Shown in pieces: positions 1-5,892 of a stretch of 5,892 nt of DNA. Positions within the stretch are counted from its first letter, which is position 1. Each line of letters starts with the position of its first letter. The notes below the pieces were generated by a model. The model saw only the letters and a program-made list of their open reading frames with translations, ran no database searches and was not told where the DNA came from. Source of the stretch: Burkholderiales bacterium. GTDB taxonomy: Bacteria > Pseudomonadota > Gammaproteobacteria > Burkholderiales > SG8-39. The position numbers were made by a program, and so were the translations under genes. The stretch is from contig JAENXP010000175.1 of assembly GCA_016649475.1 (NCBI GenBank), positions 1 to 5,892 on the forward strand. The letters run 5' to 3'.

Positions 1-1509
1 CGCAAACGCGAAGCGGTGCTGGGGGATGCGCTGGAATCCCAGCCCGCCTTTATCGGCGCGCCCGTATTCAGCTATCCCTACCCGGGCTACAGTACCTACC
101 TCGCAAACGAAGCCGGCCGTGTAGGAACCGTGTACATGGGTACCAACGACGGCATGATGCACGCGTTCGCGGGCGATACCGGGGTCGAACGCTGGGCATA
201 TGTGCCGAGTATGGTGGTCCCCAATCTGTGGAAATTGGCAGACACGTCCTACGCCAACAACCACACGAATTACGTCAACGGCAGCCCGATCACCTCGGAT
301 ATATGTAGCGCCAATTGCGGTAACGCCGCCACTGCTGTGTGGAAGACCATACTGGTGGCCGGACTGAACGGCGGCGGGCGCGGCTACTACGCCCTGGACA
401 TTACCGATCCCGCCACGCCTGCCCTGCTATGGGAATTCAAGCCTAACGCCCCTATCGGCCGCCCCCAGGACCCCGATCTCGGTTACAGCTTCGGCCGGGC
501 CATCATTACCCGCAAGGCCGACGGCACCTGGGTGGTGCTGGTGGCCTCGGGCTACAACAACGGAACGGTCAGCAGCAATCCGCTGGTCAACAATTCGCCG
601 GTGGGCAATGGCATCGGCTACCTGTATGTCCTGAATGCTGCCACCGGTGCAATTATCAGCAAAATTTCCACTGGCGCCGGTAGTGCCGCGACTCCCAGCG
701 GACTGGCCAAGATCGCCGGCTGGAACAATGAGCCCGCGGGCAACGCGGCGGGCTATGTCTATGGCGGCGACCTGCTCGGAAATGTCTGGCGGTTCGACAT
801 CAACACCGGCGCCGTCCTGAAATTCGCCACCTTGCTCGACGACCTCAATATCGCCCAACCGGTCATGACCACGCCAATACTGGGCGATGTCAACGGCAAG
901 CGGGTGGTGTTCATCGGCACCGGGAAATATCTGGAAACCTCGGACCTGACCACGAGCCAGAAGCAGACCCAGTACGCGATCAAGGACGACAATGTGACCG
1001 CTACCCTGGCAAACCCGCGCGCCACACTGGTGCAACAATACCTGATCAACAATCCGGATGGGACGGCCACACGCCTTTCCTCCGGTACGTCCACTGCCGT
1101 CACTGCCACCAACCCGGTGGATTTTTTCAACGACCGCGGCTGGTTCGTCGATCTTCCGGACCTCGGAGAGCGCGTAAACATCGACGCCAGACTGGTGCAG
1201 GGGACCCTGCTGGTGCCTTCGATAGTTCCTTCAAGTACGGTCTGTGCGCCCGGCGGATTCGGCTGGCTCAACTTTCTCGACTACAAAACCGGCGGCGCGA
1301 TAGCCCCGCTTCCGGGAATCCCGATGGCATCGACAAAATACGACTCAACCATCGTCGGGATCAATGTGCTGTTCATCCAGGGGTCGCCGATAGTCGAGGT
1401 GGTGACTTCGGCGAACCCGACGCCGAAGAAAGATCCGGACGTGCAGTTTCGGGCAGCTACAGCCGGATTTACCGGAAAGCGGCAGAACTGGCGCGAGCTA
1501 ATTCAGTGA
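1..1509 (+). CDS. pilY1: PilY1-type type IV pilus assembly/adhesin protein, C-terminal part (5' partial)
   Basis: The reading frame is open from the first base, so the start lies upstream; 502 residues are visible, ending at TGA 1507-1509. PilY1 (Neisseria PilC) proteins sit at the pilus tip or outer surface, act with minor pilins, and promote pilus extension, adhesion and surface sensing. The fragment is the C-terminal beta-propeller domain. Family hallmarks, numbered from the first visible codon, are LGDALESQPAFIGAP near 7-21, a GTNDGMMHAF blade motif near 47-56, LNGGGRGYYALDITDP at 122-137, GYVYGGDLLGNVWRFDI at 251-267, a GTGKYLE strand near 306-312, and a closing NWRELIQ. Two close cysteines (102 and 106) could pair, a variant I believe is common in betaproteobacterial homologues. 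The segment just before GYVYGGD, which usually holds an acidic calcium loop, has no aspartates here. No pilin-like gene follows. Family assignment is firm; the calcium remark rests on remembered family patterns. Confidence 0.95.
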   Translation, partial: RKREAVLGDALESQPAFIGAPVFSYPYPGYSTYLANEAGRVGTVYMGTNDGMMHAFAGDTGVERWAYVPSMVVPNLWKLADTSYANNHTNYVNGSPITSDICSANCGNAATAVWKTILVAGLNGGGRGYYALDITDPATPALLWEFKPNAPIGRPQDPDLGYSFGRAIITRKADGTWVVLVASGYNNGTVSSNPLVNNSPVGNGIGYLYVLNAATGAIISKISTGAGSAATPSGLAKIAGWNNEPAGNAAGYVYGGDLLGNVWRFDINTGAVLKFATLLDDLNIAQPVMTTPILGDVNGKRVVFIGTGKYLETSDLTTSQKQTQYAIKDDNVTATLANPRATLVQQYLINNPDGTATRLSSGTSTAVTATNPVDFFNDRGWFVDLPDLGERVNIDARLVQGTLLVPSIVPSSTVCAPGGFGWLNFLDYKTGGAIAPLPGIPMASTKYDSTIVGINVLFIQGSPIVEVVTSANPTPKKDPDVQFRAATAGFTGKRQNWRELIQ

Positions 1510-1738
1510 TCAGGCCGGGCTACTTGGAACACCCCTGCGGAATGCGGGACGAGGCCCGGCATGGCCTCTCCCGCAATTCGCTGCGCCTGAAGCAGGTCGC
1601 GGCTATCGAAGAATAACAGTTCGCGACGCGTGATCGGGATAAGCCGCAAATTCGACTGCTGGTGAAGATCGATGTCGGCGTTGCGCGCCAAGCCCAACGC
1701 GGAGTTTGGCTGCCGCGTTCGCCTGCGGTCGCGAGGGC

Positions 1739-2224
1739 TCAGTCGCGGAAATTCTGGAACTGCAGCGGAATATCGGTGATGGATTTCTTGACCAGCTGAA
1801 TCGCGGTCTGCAGGTCGTCCTTCTTCGCGCCGGAAACGCGCACCTCCGTGCCCTGAATGCTGGCCTGCACCTTGAGCTTGTTGTCCTTGATCAGCTTGAC
1901 GATCTTTTTCGCCTGCTCCGACTCGATGCCGTTCTTGACCTCGACCGTCTGCTTGATCTTGTCGCCGCTGACTTTCTCTGTGTCCTTCGGGTCGAGCGCG
2001 CGCACGTCCACGCCGCGCTTGGCGCATTTCGCGGTGAACACGTCCATCAGCTGCTTGAGCTTGAAATCGTCGTCGGCGAAAATCGTCAGCGTCAATTCGG
2101 ATTGCTCTATCCTGGCATCCGAACCCTTGAAGTCGAAGCGATTGGCGACTTCCTTGTTGCACTGATCGATCGCGTTCTTGAGCTCGACTTTGTTGACTTC
2201 CGAAGTGATGTCGAAGGAGGGCAT
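1739..2224 (-). CDS. yajQ: YajQ family nucleotide-binding protein (UPF0234/DUF520)
   Basis: A complete 161-residue protein, the usual length for YajQ. It opens with the near-invariant MPSFDI.SEV, followed by NRFDFKG at 28-34, the [14 protein letters not shown] segment at 50-63, [22 protein letters not shown] at 118-139 and the characteristic C-terminus PLQFQNFRD. The fold is two ferredoxin-like halves. E. coli YajQ binds nucleotides or nucleic acid, and Xanthomonas and Pseudomonas homologues have been reported as cyclic-di-GMP-responsive transcriptional co-regulators; which role applies here cannot be told from sequence. The ATG at 2224-2222 is chosen because it begins the conserved MPSFD; a purine-rich GAGAGA (complement of 2231-2236) lies about six bases upstream. 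The gene is convergent with pilY1 and divergent from the FAH-family gene, so it is probably transcribed alone. Confidence 0.96.
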   Translation of the reverse strand: MPSFDITSEVNKVELKNAIDQCNKEVANRFDFKGSDARIEQSELTLTIFADDDFKLKQLMDVFTAKCAKRGVDVRALDPKDTEKVSGDKIKQTVEVKNGIESEQAKKIVKLIKDNKLKVQASIQGTEVRVSGAKKDDLQTAIQLVKKSITDIPLQFQNFRD

Positions 2225-2269
2225 GGCTGGTCTCTCGCGTCAGTTGATGTCGATTGATGTGTTGGCGTG

Positions 2270-2275
2270 ATTATA
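2270..2275 (-). promoter_or_regulatory. Candidate -10 element for yajQ
   Basis: The complement of 2270-2275 is TATAAT, a perfect sigma-70 -10 hexamer. It would start transcription near 2262, leaving a leader of about 38 bases before the yajQ ATG. No good -35 hexamer stands 16-18 bases upstream (GCAGCG at 17), so the assignment rests on the -10 and the position alone. Confidence 0.4.
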
Positions 2276-2288
2276 CTGTACGGCGTGT

Positions 2289-2317
2289 CTGACGCTGCCG
2301 GCGCAAGCCGCTACAAT
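2289..2317 (+). promoter_or_regulatory. Candidate sigma-70 promoter of the FAH-family gene
   Basis: CTGACG at 2289-2294 (4 of 6 matches to TTGACA) is followed after exactly 17 bases by TACAAT at 2312-2317 (5 of 6 matches to TATAAT). Transcription would start near 2324, about 40 bases before the chosen ATG at 2366. Spacing and position are both right for a housekeeping promoter. If it is real, the in-frame upstream start codon at 2267 lies outside the transcript and cannot be used. Confidence 0.6.
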
Positions 2318-2353
2318 TGGCGGCGGGGTGCAACCCGACCAAAAACCGTAAAT

Positions 2354-2357
2354 GGAG
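2354..2357 (+). promoter_or_regulatory. Ribosome binding site fixing the FAH-family start
   Basis: GGAG at 2354-2357 stands eight bases before the ATG at 2366. It favours this start over the longer in-frame option at 2267, whose extra 33 residues do not resemble the family's N-terminus. Confidence 0.7.
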
Positions 2358-2365
2358 AATACAGG

Positions 2366-3133
2366 ATGGCGCACTGGATACGCTTCGAGCATCAGGGCCG
2401 GGCCGGCTTCGGCATGCTCGAGAACGAAAGCATCAAGGTTCACTCCGGCGACATGTTTGCCGGCGCGCAAGCCACCGGAGAGCTCGTTTCCCTGGCTGCG
2501 GTGAAGGTGCTTACCCCGGCGCGGCCGAGCAAGTTGGTGGCCTTGTGGAAAAATTTCCACGCGCTCGCGGCGAAACTGGGCAATCCGGAACCGCCGGAAC
2601 CCTTGTACTTTCTCAAAGGCAACAATTCTTTCCTCGCGCATGGCGAGACCATCCGCGTTCCGGCTTCGTATTCCGGCAAGGTGGTGTTCGAGGGCGAACT
2701 GGGCGTGGTCATCGGCAAACGCTGCTCGGGTGTAGCCGAAGCCGATGCCCCCGGATATGTATTCGGCTATACCTGCGTCAACGATGTCACCGCCGCGGAA
2801 ATCCTCAACAGGGACGCGACCTTCGCTCAGTGGGCCCGTGCCAAGAGTTTCGATACCTTCGGTGTTTTCGGGCCGGTGATCGCCACCGGTCTGGACCCCT
2901 CCGGGCTCGTGGTCAGGACCATACTGAATGACCAGGAGAGGCAGAACTATCCGGTGGCCGACATGATTTTTTCTCCCGCACAGCTGGTCAGCCTGATATC
3001 GCGGGATATGACGCTGGAACCCGGCGATGTGATCGCCTGCGGCACCTCGCTGGGCGCGGGCTCGATGAAGCCGGGCAGCAACATAAGCATCGTCATCGAC
3101 GGCATCGGCACCCTCAGCAACCGCTACGAGTAA
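2366..3133 (+). CDS. Fumarylacetoacetate hydrolase (FAH) superfamily protein
   Basis: A 255-residue cytosolic protein of the FAH / 2-hydroxyhepta-diene-dioate isomerase superfamily, which hydrolyses, decarboxylates or hydrates 2-oxo acids using a divalent metal. The C-terminal FAH domain spans about residues 56-252. Metal ligands are visible: E109 and E111 in VFEGELGVVIGK (107-118), and D140 in CVNDVTAAE (137-145). K160 in RAKSFDTFGVFGP (158-170) and the CGTSLGAGSMKPGS stretch (225-238) are also typical. In many relatives a G-x-N-Y-x-x-H-x-x-E segment carries a His-Glu dyad near residues 61-70; here it reads WKNFHALAAK, so those two positions appear to be Leu67 and Lys70, with a His at 65 instead. 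The start is set by the ribosome binding site at 2354-2357 and by the promoter candidate upstream. The gene stands alone, divergent from yajQ and convergent with argG, so context gives no pathway. The superfamily is sure; the substrate is unknown. Confidence 0.92.
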   Translation: MAHWIRFEHQGRAGFGMLENESIKVHSGDMFAGAQATGELVSLAAVKVLTPARPSKLVALWKNFHALAAKLGNPEPPEPLYFLKGNNSFLAHGETIRVPASYSGKVVFEGELGVVIGKRCSGVAEADAPGYVFGYTCVNDVTAAEILNRDATFAQWARAKSFDTFGVFGPVIATGLDPSGLVVRTILNDQERQNYPVADMIFSPAQLVSLISRDMTLEPGDVIACGTSLGAGSMKPGSNISIVIDGIGTLSNRYE

Positions 3134-3156
3134 GCGCTGCCCGCTTTCCCTAAATG

Positions 3157-3192
3157 AATAAGCCGTTTCGATGTTCTCGAAACGGCCTATTT
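3157..3192. terminator. Bidirectional hairpin terminator between the FAH-family gene and argG
   Basis: GCCGTTTCGA (3162-3171) and TCGAAACGGC (3177-3186) form a perfect 10-bp stem with a five-base loop. After one A/C mismatch the stem continues with four A-T pairs (3157-3160 with 3188-3191). On the + strand the stem ends in CCTATTTG; on the - strand it is followed by TTATTCATTTAG, so either strand has a modest T-rich tail. It lies 23 bases after the FAH-family stop codon and about 20 bases beyond the argG stop, the expected place to end both convergent transcripts. Confidence 0.75.
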
Positions 3193-3211
3193 GCGGTGGC
3201 TGCGACGCGGA

Positions 3212-4474
3212 CTATTTTTTCCGGCGCTTGCGCAGATTTGCCACCCCTGATGGATCGCGCACTTTGGCCGCGATGCGCATGCGCAGCGCATTCAGGCGGA
3301 TGAAGCCGGCAGCGTCCATCTGGTCGTAGGCGCCGCGGTCATCCTCGAAGGTGGCGATGTTCGCGTCGAACAGGGAATCGCTCTTCGAGTCGCGGCCGAC
3401 AACGACGACGTTGCCCTTGTACAGCTTGACCCGCACCCAGCCGTTTACGTTCTCCTGCGAGGCATCGATCATGGTCTGCAGCATGTGCCGCTCGGGGCTC
3501 CACCAGTAGCCGTTGTAGATCAGCGCCGCATAGCGCGGCATCAGATCGTCCTTGAGGTGGGCGACTTCCCGGTCCAGGCATACCGATTCGATGGCGCGAT
3601 GCGCGCGCAGCATGATGGTGCCGCCGGGTGTCTCATAGCAGCCGCGGGATTTCATGCCGACGTAGCGGTTTTCGACCAGATCCAGGCGTCCGATGCCGTG
3701 CTTGCCGCCCAGTTTGTTGAGGGTCTCCAGAACCTTCGCCGGCGACAGCTTCTTGCCGTTGACGGCGACGATGTCGCCATGCCTGTATTCCATCTCGACA
3801 TACTCTGCGCGGTCCGGCGCCTCCTCTGGCGACACGGTCCAGCGCCACATGTCCTTTTCAGGCTCCTTGGCCGGATTTTCGAGGATGCGGCCTTCGTAGG
3901 AAATGTGCAGCAGGTTGGCGTCGGTGCTATAGGGTGAACCGGCCTTCTTCTTTCCTTCCACCGGAATGCCGTTTTTCTCGGCGTATTTGAGCAGCTTTTC
4001 GCGCGACACCAGATCCCATTCGCGCCATGGCGCGATGACGCGGATATCGGGTTCGAGCGCGTAGTAGCCGAGTTCGAACCGAACCTGGTCATTGCCTTTG
4101 CCGGTGGCACCATGCGAGACCGCATCCGCGCCGGTCATGCGCGCAATCTCGATCTGCCGCTTGGCGATGAGCGGGCGCGCTATCGAGGTGCCCAGCAGGT
4201 ATTCGCCCTCGTAGATCGCGTTGGCGCGGAACATGGGAAAGACGAAGTCGCGCACGAACTCTTCGCGCAGGTCGTCGATGAATATCTTTCTGACGCCGAA
4301 CTGCTTTGCCTCTTTTCGCGCCGGCTCGAGCTCTTCGCCCTGGCCGATGTCAGCGGTGAAGGTGATCACTTCGCAGCCGTACTGGTCCTGCAGCCATTTC
4401 AGGATAACCGAGGTATCCAGCCCGCCGGAGTAGGCGAGCACGACTTTTTTCACTGTAGTTTTCTTAGTTGCCAT
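3212..4474 (-). CDS. argG: Argininosuccinate synthase
   Basis: A complete 420-residue enzyme (EC 6.3.4.5) joining citrulline and aspartate with ATP to give argininosuccinate, the penultimate step of arginine synthesis; it acts in the cytosol as a tetramer. The ATP-pyrophosphatase loop AYSGGLDTS is at 14-22. The second family signature, [12 protein letters not shown], is at 122-133, and [11 protein letters not shown] at 95-105 is also conserved. [15 protein letters not shown] (181-195) and [15 protein letters not shown] (273-287), the citrulline/aspartate region, are intact. Length is that of the roughly 400-residue type plus a short basic tail ending in RKRRKK. The ATG at 4474-4472 precedes the conserved core by a typical lysine-rich stretch and has a weak AGAG ribosome binding site (complement of 4482-4485) seven bases upstream. 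It is co-directional with argF and argD but separated from argF by 250 bases, so it probably has its own promoter (candidate at 4657-4685). No ArgR-type box is evident. Confidence 0.98.
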   Translation of the reverse strand: MATKKTTVKKVVLAYSGGLDTSVILKWLQDQYGCEVITFTADIGQGEELEPARKEAKQFGVRKIFIDDLREEFVRDFVFPMFRANAIYEGEYLLGTSIARPLIAKRQIEIARMTGADAVSHGATGKGNDQVRFELGYYALEPDIRVIAPWREWDLVSREKLLKYAEKNGIPVEGKKKAGSPYSTDANLLHISYEGRILENPAKEPEKDMWRWTVSPEEAPDRAEYVEMEYRHGDIVAVNGKKLSPAKVLETLNKLGGKHGIGRLDLVENRYVGMKSRGCYETPGGTIMLRAHRAIESVCLDREVAHLKDDLMPRYAALIYNGYWWSPERHMLQTMIDASQENVNGWVRVKLYKGNVVVVGRDSKSDSLFDANIATFEDDRGAYDQMDAAGFIRLNALRMRIAAKVRDPSGVANLRKRRKK

Positions 4475-4572
4475 TCTGCCGCTCTAAAGAAATGATGAAT
4501 TTGGATGGTCAAACTGGATATGAGGTCTTAAGCGCCGCATCGTGCGACGAAAACCTGCGCGCTGCGCGCGCC

Positions 4573-4623
4573 AACCGTGTTTTCCGTACGGATGAAAAGC
4601 GCATCCGTACGGAAAACACGGTT
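4573..4623. repeat. Perfect 22-bp inverted repeat with 7-base loop in the argF-argG spacer
   Basis: Arms 4573-4594 and 4602-4623 are exact reverse complements, separated by AAAAGCG. Each arm contains the same 10-bp palindrome TCCGTACGGA (4583-4592 and 4604-4613), with centres 21 bp apart. In RNA it would form a 22-bp hairpin in either direction. It lacks a T tract on both sides (GGTTATGG on +, GGTTGGCGCG on -), so it is not a standard intrinsic terminator. It could be a two-site operator, an attenuating or stabilising hairpin in the argG leader, or a copy of a dispersed extragenic palindromic repeat. No second copy is in the window. Confidence 0.9.
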
Positions 4624-4656
4624 ATGGATAAAACCAAGGAGGGTTTGGGGTTGGCT

Positions 4657-4685
4657 TTTATACAAGATAAACAGCCGCAGGTCGA
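4657..4685 (-). promoter_or_regulatory. Candidate sigma-70 promoter of argG
   Basis: Read on the - strand, TCGACC (complement of 4680-4685; 4 of 6 matches) is followed after 17 bases by TATAAA (complement of 4657-4662; 5 of 6 matches). Transcription would begin near 4650, giving argG a leader of about 175 bases that includes the inverted repeat at 4573-4623. The signal overlaps the possible argF terminator stem, so both calls are tentative. Confidence 0.4.
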
Positions 4686-4716
4686 TGCGCTCTTGGGCGC
4701 CTGCCGACGGCTGTTT
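4669..4716 (-). terminator. Possible argF transcription terminator
   Basis: AAACAGCCG (4669-4677) and CGGCTGTTT (4708-4716) are perfect 9-bp complements around a 30-base interior that can pair further (CAGG 4678-4681 with CCTG 4700-4703, leaving a small bulge). It begins nine bases beyond the argF stop on the - strand. The tail TTTATCTTG is only moderately T-rich and the loop is long, so termination is plausible but not certain. Confidence 0.35.
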
Positions 4717-4724
4717 CACACCTT

Positions 4725-5642
4725 TCATTCGACCTTTCCCAGCAGCAGGAATTCCATCAGCGCTTTTTGCGTATGCAGGCGGTTTTCAGCCTCGTCCCAG
4801 ACGACGCTGTGGGGGCCGTCGATCACTTCCGCGGAAACTTCCTCGCCGCGGTGGGCCGGCAGGCAGTGCATGAACAATGCGTCGGGCGCGGCCAGACGCA
4901 TCATGTCGGCGTCTACCTGCCAGTCGCTGAAGTCGCGCTTGCGCTCGGCGTCCTCGTCCTCGAAGCCCATGCTCGTCCAGACGTCGGTGGTGACCAGATC
5001 GGCGCCGCGGGCGGCCTCCATCGGATCGGCAAAGTGTTCGAAATGCTTGGCGCCGTATTCGCCAGCGCGCTCGGCCTCGACCTCGTAGCCGGGCGGGGTG
5101 GAGACGTGCAGATTGAAGTCGAATATGGCGGCCGCCTTCATCCAGCTGTTGCAGACGTTGTTGGAATCGCCGATCCAGGCCACGGTCTTGCCGCTGATCG
5201 GGCCGCGGTGTTCGGTGTAGGTGAAAACGTCGCCCATCACCTGGCAGGGGTGATATTCATTGGTCAACCCGTTGATCACCGGCACGCGCGAGACCGCGGC
5301 AAAGCGTTCGAGGATTTCCTGATCGAAGGTGCGGATCATGACGATGTCGACCATGCGCGACACGACCTGGGCCATGTCTTCGACCGGCTCCCCGCGCCCG
5401 AGCTGGGTGTCGCGGGTGCTGAGAAAAATGGCGGCACCGCCCAGCTGGTGCATGCCGGCTTCGAACGACAGGCGCGTGCGCGTGGACTGCTTCTCGAAAA
5501 TCATCGCCAGCGTGCGGTCTACCAGCGGGTGGTAGGGTTTGTAGTGTTTGAACTGGTCCTTGATCCAGCGCGTGCGCGCGAACAGATACTCGTACTCCGT
5601 GCGGGAAAGGTCGCTGAATTGCAGATAGTGCCGCAGCCGCAT
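4725..5642 (-). CDS. argF: Ornithine carbamoyltransferase
   Basis: A complete 305-residue enzyme (EC 2.1.3.3), normal length for the anabolic form, which transfers the carbamoyl group from carbamoyl phosphate to ornithine to give citrulline; family members are cytosolic trimers. All active-site motifs are present: the carbamoyl-phosphate loop STRTR at 53-57, HPCQ at 131-134, the ornithine-binding D220 with SMG at 224-226, and HCLP at 259-262, followed by ENR at 286-288. The SMG and HCLP motifs separate it from aspartate carbamoyltransferase. The ATG at 5642-5640 is supported by GGAG (complement of 5650-5653) seven bases upstream and by the typical MRLRHYLQFSDLS opening. It starts 15 bases after the argD stop codon, so the two genes are almost certainly one transcript. 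Confidence 0.98.
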   Translation of the reverse strand: MRLRHYLQFSDLSRTEYEYLFARTRWIKDQFKHYKPYHPLVDRTLAMIFEKQSTRTRLSFEAGMHQLGGAAIFLSTRDTQLGRGEPVEDMAQVVSRMVDIVMIRTFDQEILERFAAVSRVPVINGLTNEYHPCQVMGDVFTYTEHRGPISGKTVAWIGDSNNVCNSWMKAAAIFDFNLHVSTPPGYEVEAERAGEYGAKHFEHFADPMEAARGADLVTTDVWTSMGFEDEDAERKRDFSDWQVDADMMRLAAPDALFMHCLPAHRGEEVSAEVIDGPHSVVWDEAENRLHTQKALMEFLLLGKVE

Positions 5643-5649
5643 GATCGGT

Positions 5650-5653
5650 CTCC
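5650..5653 (-). promoter_or_regulatory. argF ribosome binding site
   Basis: The complement of 5650-5653 is GGAG, seven bases before the argF ATG and inside the 15-base argD-argF gap. It confirms the argF start and shows that argF can be translated independently within the argD transcript. Confidence 0.7.
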
Positions 5654-5657
5654 GGCT

Positions 5658-5892
5658 TCAGTTCGCCGGAGCGCTCTGGCCGAGAAATTCCAGTATCAGG
5701 ACAGAGAGGCGCTCGACCAGCTGCCGCGCTTCCGCCTCGCTGATGGTGAGCGGGGGCAGCAGCCGCACGACCTTGTCGGCGGTGACATTGATGAGCAATC
5801 CGGCATCGAGCGCGCGCTGCACCAGCACCGCGCAGGGACGGTCGAGTTCGATGCCTATCATCAAGCCCATGCCGCGGATCGCGACTACACCC
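5658..5892 (-). CDS. argD: Acetylornithine aminotransferase, C-terminal end (5' partial)
   Basis: About 77 C-terminal residues are visible; the frame stays open to the window edge, reading GVVAIRG before an internal Met at 5870-5868 that is not the start. ArgD (EC 2.6.1.11) is a PLP-dependent class III aminotransferase making N-acetylornithine from N-acetylglutamate semialdehyde, and often also serves lysine synthesis. The tail shows the family's RGMGLMIGIEL motif, then GLLINVTADKVVRLLPPLTISEAEA, the closing active-site segment (VRLLPPL with the residues after it) that is distinctive for ArgD/AstC-type enzymes. The catalytic lysine lies outside the window. AstC or another ornithine-type transaminase cannot be excluded on this fragment alone, but direct linkage to argF makes ArgD by far the likeliest. 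Confidence 0.9.
   Translation of the reverse strand, partial: GVVAIRGMGLMIGIELDRPCAVLVQRALDAGLLINVTADKVVRLLPPLTISEAEARQLVERLSVLILEFLGQSAPAN

Larger units (their letters stand above)
4528..4728 (-). other. Small ORF overlapping the argF stop codon (doubtful)
   Basis: A 66-codon frame starts with an ATG at 4728-4726 that overlaps the argF TGA as ATGA, the arrangement seen in translationally coupled genes, with AAGG about five bases before it. It ends at TAA 4530-4528, 53 bases before the argG start. I recognise no family. Its middle is simply the translation of the perfect inverted repeat at 4573-4623, and the near-repeated RT peptides it contains follow from that symmetry. It is recorded because it fills most of the argF-argG gap, but chance is the more likely explanation. 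Confidence 0.15.

Noticed and set aside
427..1271. Two - strand open frames of 203 and 170 codons opposite pilY1
   Set aside because: They lie wholly inside the well-supported pilY1 frame and show no family motif; long antisense frames are expected at this GC content.
1514..1560. Seven-base inverted repeat GCCGGGC / GCCCGGC after pilY1 as a terminator
   Set aside because: The spacer is 33 bases, the stem is short and no T tract follows on either strand, so it does not stand out in GC-rich DNA.
1503..2162. Long - strand open frame of 219 codons covering yajQ and the spacer beside pilY1
   Set aside because: Most of it lies over yajQ in another frame and has the biased Arg/Gln-rich composition of a shadow. 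The 76 codons beyond yajQ have a more balanced composition, but they lack a start or ribosome binding site of their own and I recognise no family.
2267..2365. Longer start for the FAH-family gene adding 33 residues
   Set aside because: The start would lie upstream of the promoter candidate, lacks a ribosome binding site, and adds residues unlike the family's N-terminus; the ATG at 2366 has GGAG at the right distance.
3485..3937. + strand open frame of 150 codons opposite argG
   Set aside because: It is antisense to conserved argG coding sequence and has no recognisable domain.
4468..5088. + strand open frame of 206 codons across the argF-argG spacer and the argF 3' half
   Set aside because: It runs antisense to argF and the start of argG, and is Ser/Arg-rich as expected of a shadow. 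An AAGGAGG at 4636-4642 looks like a strong ribosome binding site, but no credible gene follows it.

Overview
The window is about 5.9 kb of GC-rich (roughly 60%) bacterial chromosome with dense, ordinary coding. The gene set points to a betaproteobacterium, probably near the Nitrosomonadales: a PilY1-type pilus adhesin with a betaproteobacterial-looking C-terminus, YajQ, and an argD-argF-argG cluster in the order common in that group. This placement is inference from gene content and protein flavour; there is no rRNA or other decisive marker.

Layout, left to right. Positions 1-1509 (+) are the C-terminal part of a pilY1 gene whose 5' end lies outside the window. Positions 1739-2224 (-) are yajQ, convergent with pilY1 across a 229-base spacer in which I see no convincing gene. 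A 141-base divergent spacer carries promoter-like signals for yajQ (-) and for a FAH-superfamily gene (+, 2366-3133). That gene converges on argG (-, 3212-4474), and a strong hairpin at 3157-3192 sits between them as a likely two-way terminator. Upstream of argG is a 250-base spacer, then argF (-, 4725-5642) and, 15 bases further upstream, the 3' end of argD (-, 5658 to the window edge).

The three arg genes supply consecutive or near-consecutive steps of arginine biosynthesis: ArgD makes N-acetylornithine, ArgF carbamoylates ornithine to citrulline, and ArgG joins citrulline and aspartate to argininosuccinate. argD and argF look co-transcribed; argG probably has its own promoter. PilY1 belongs to type IV pilus biogenesis and adhesion. 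YajQ is a small nucleotide-binding protein reported as a cyclic-di-GMP effector in some bacteria.

I see no mobile element, CRISPR array, tRNA or rRNA, and no evident new multi-gene system. The most unusual feature is a perfect 22-bp inverted repeat between argF and argG, each arm holding the same 10-bp palindrome, with centres 21 bp apart. Second-tier points are a PilY1 whose usual acidic calcium loop appears to lack its aspartates, a FAH-family protein in which the usual His-Glu dyad positions look substituted, and a small ORF overlapping the argF stop by ATGA.
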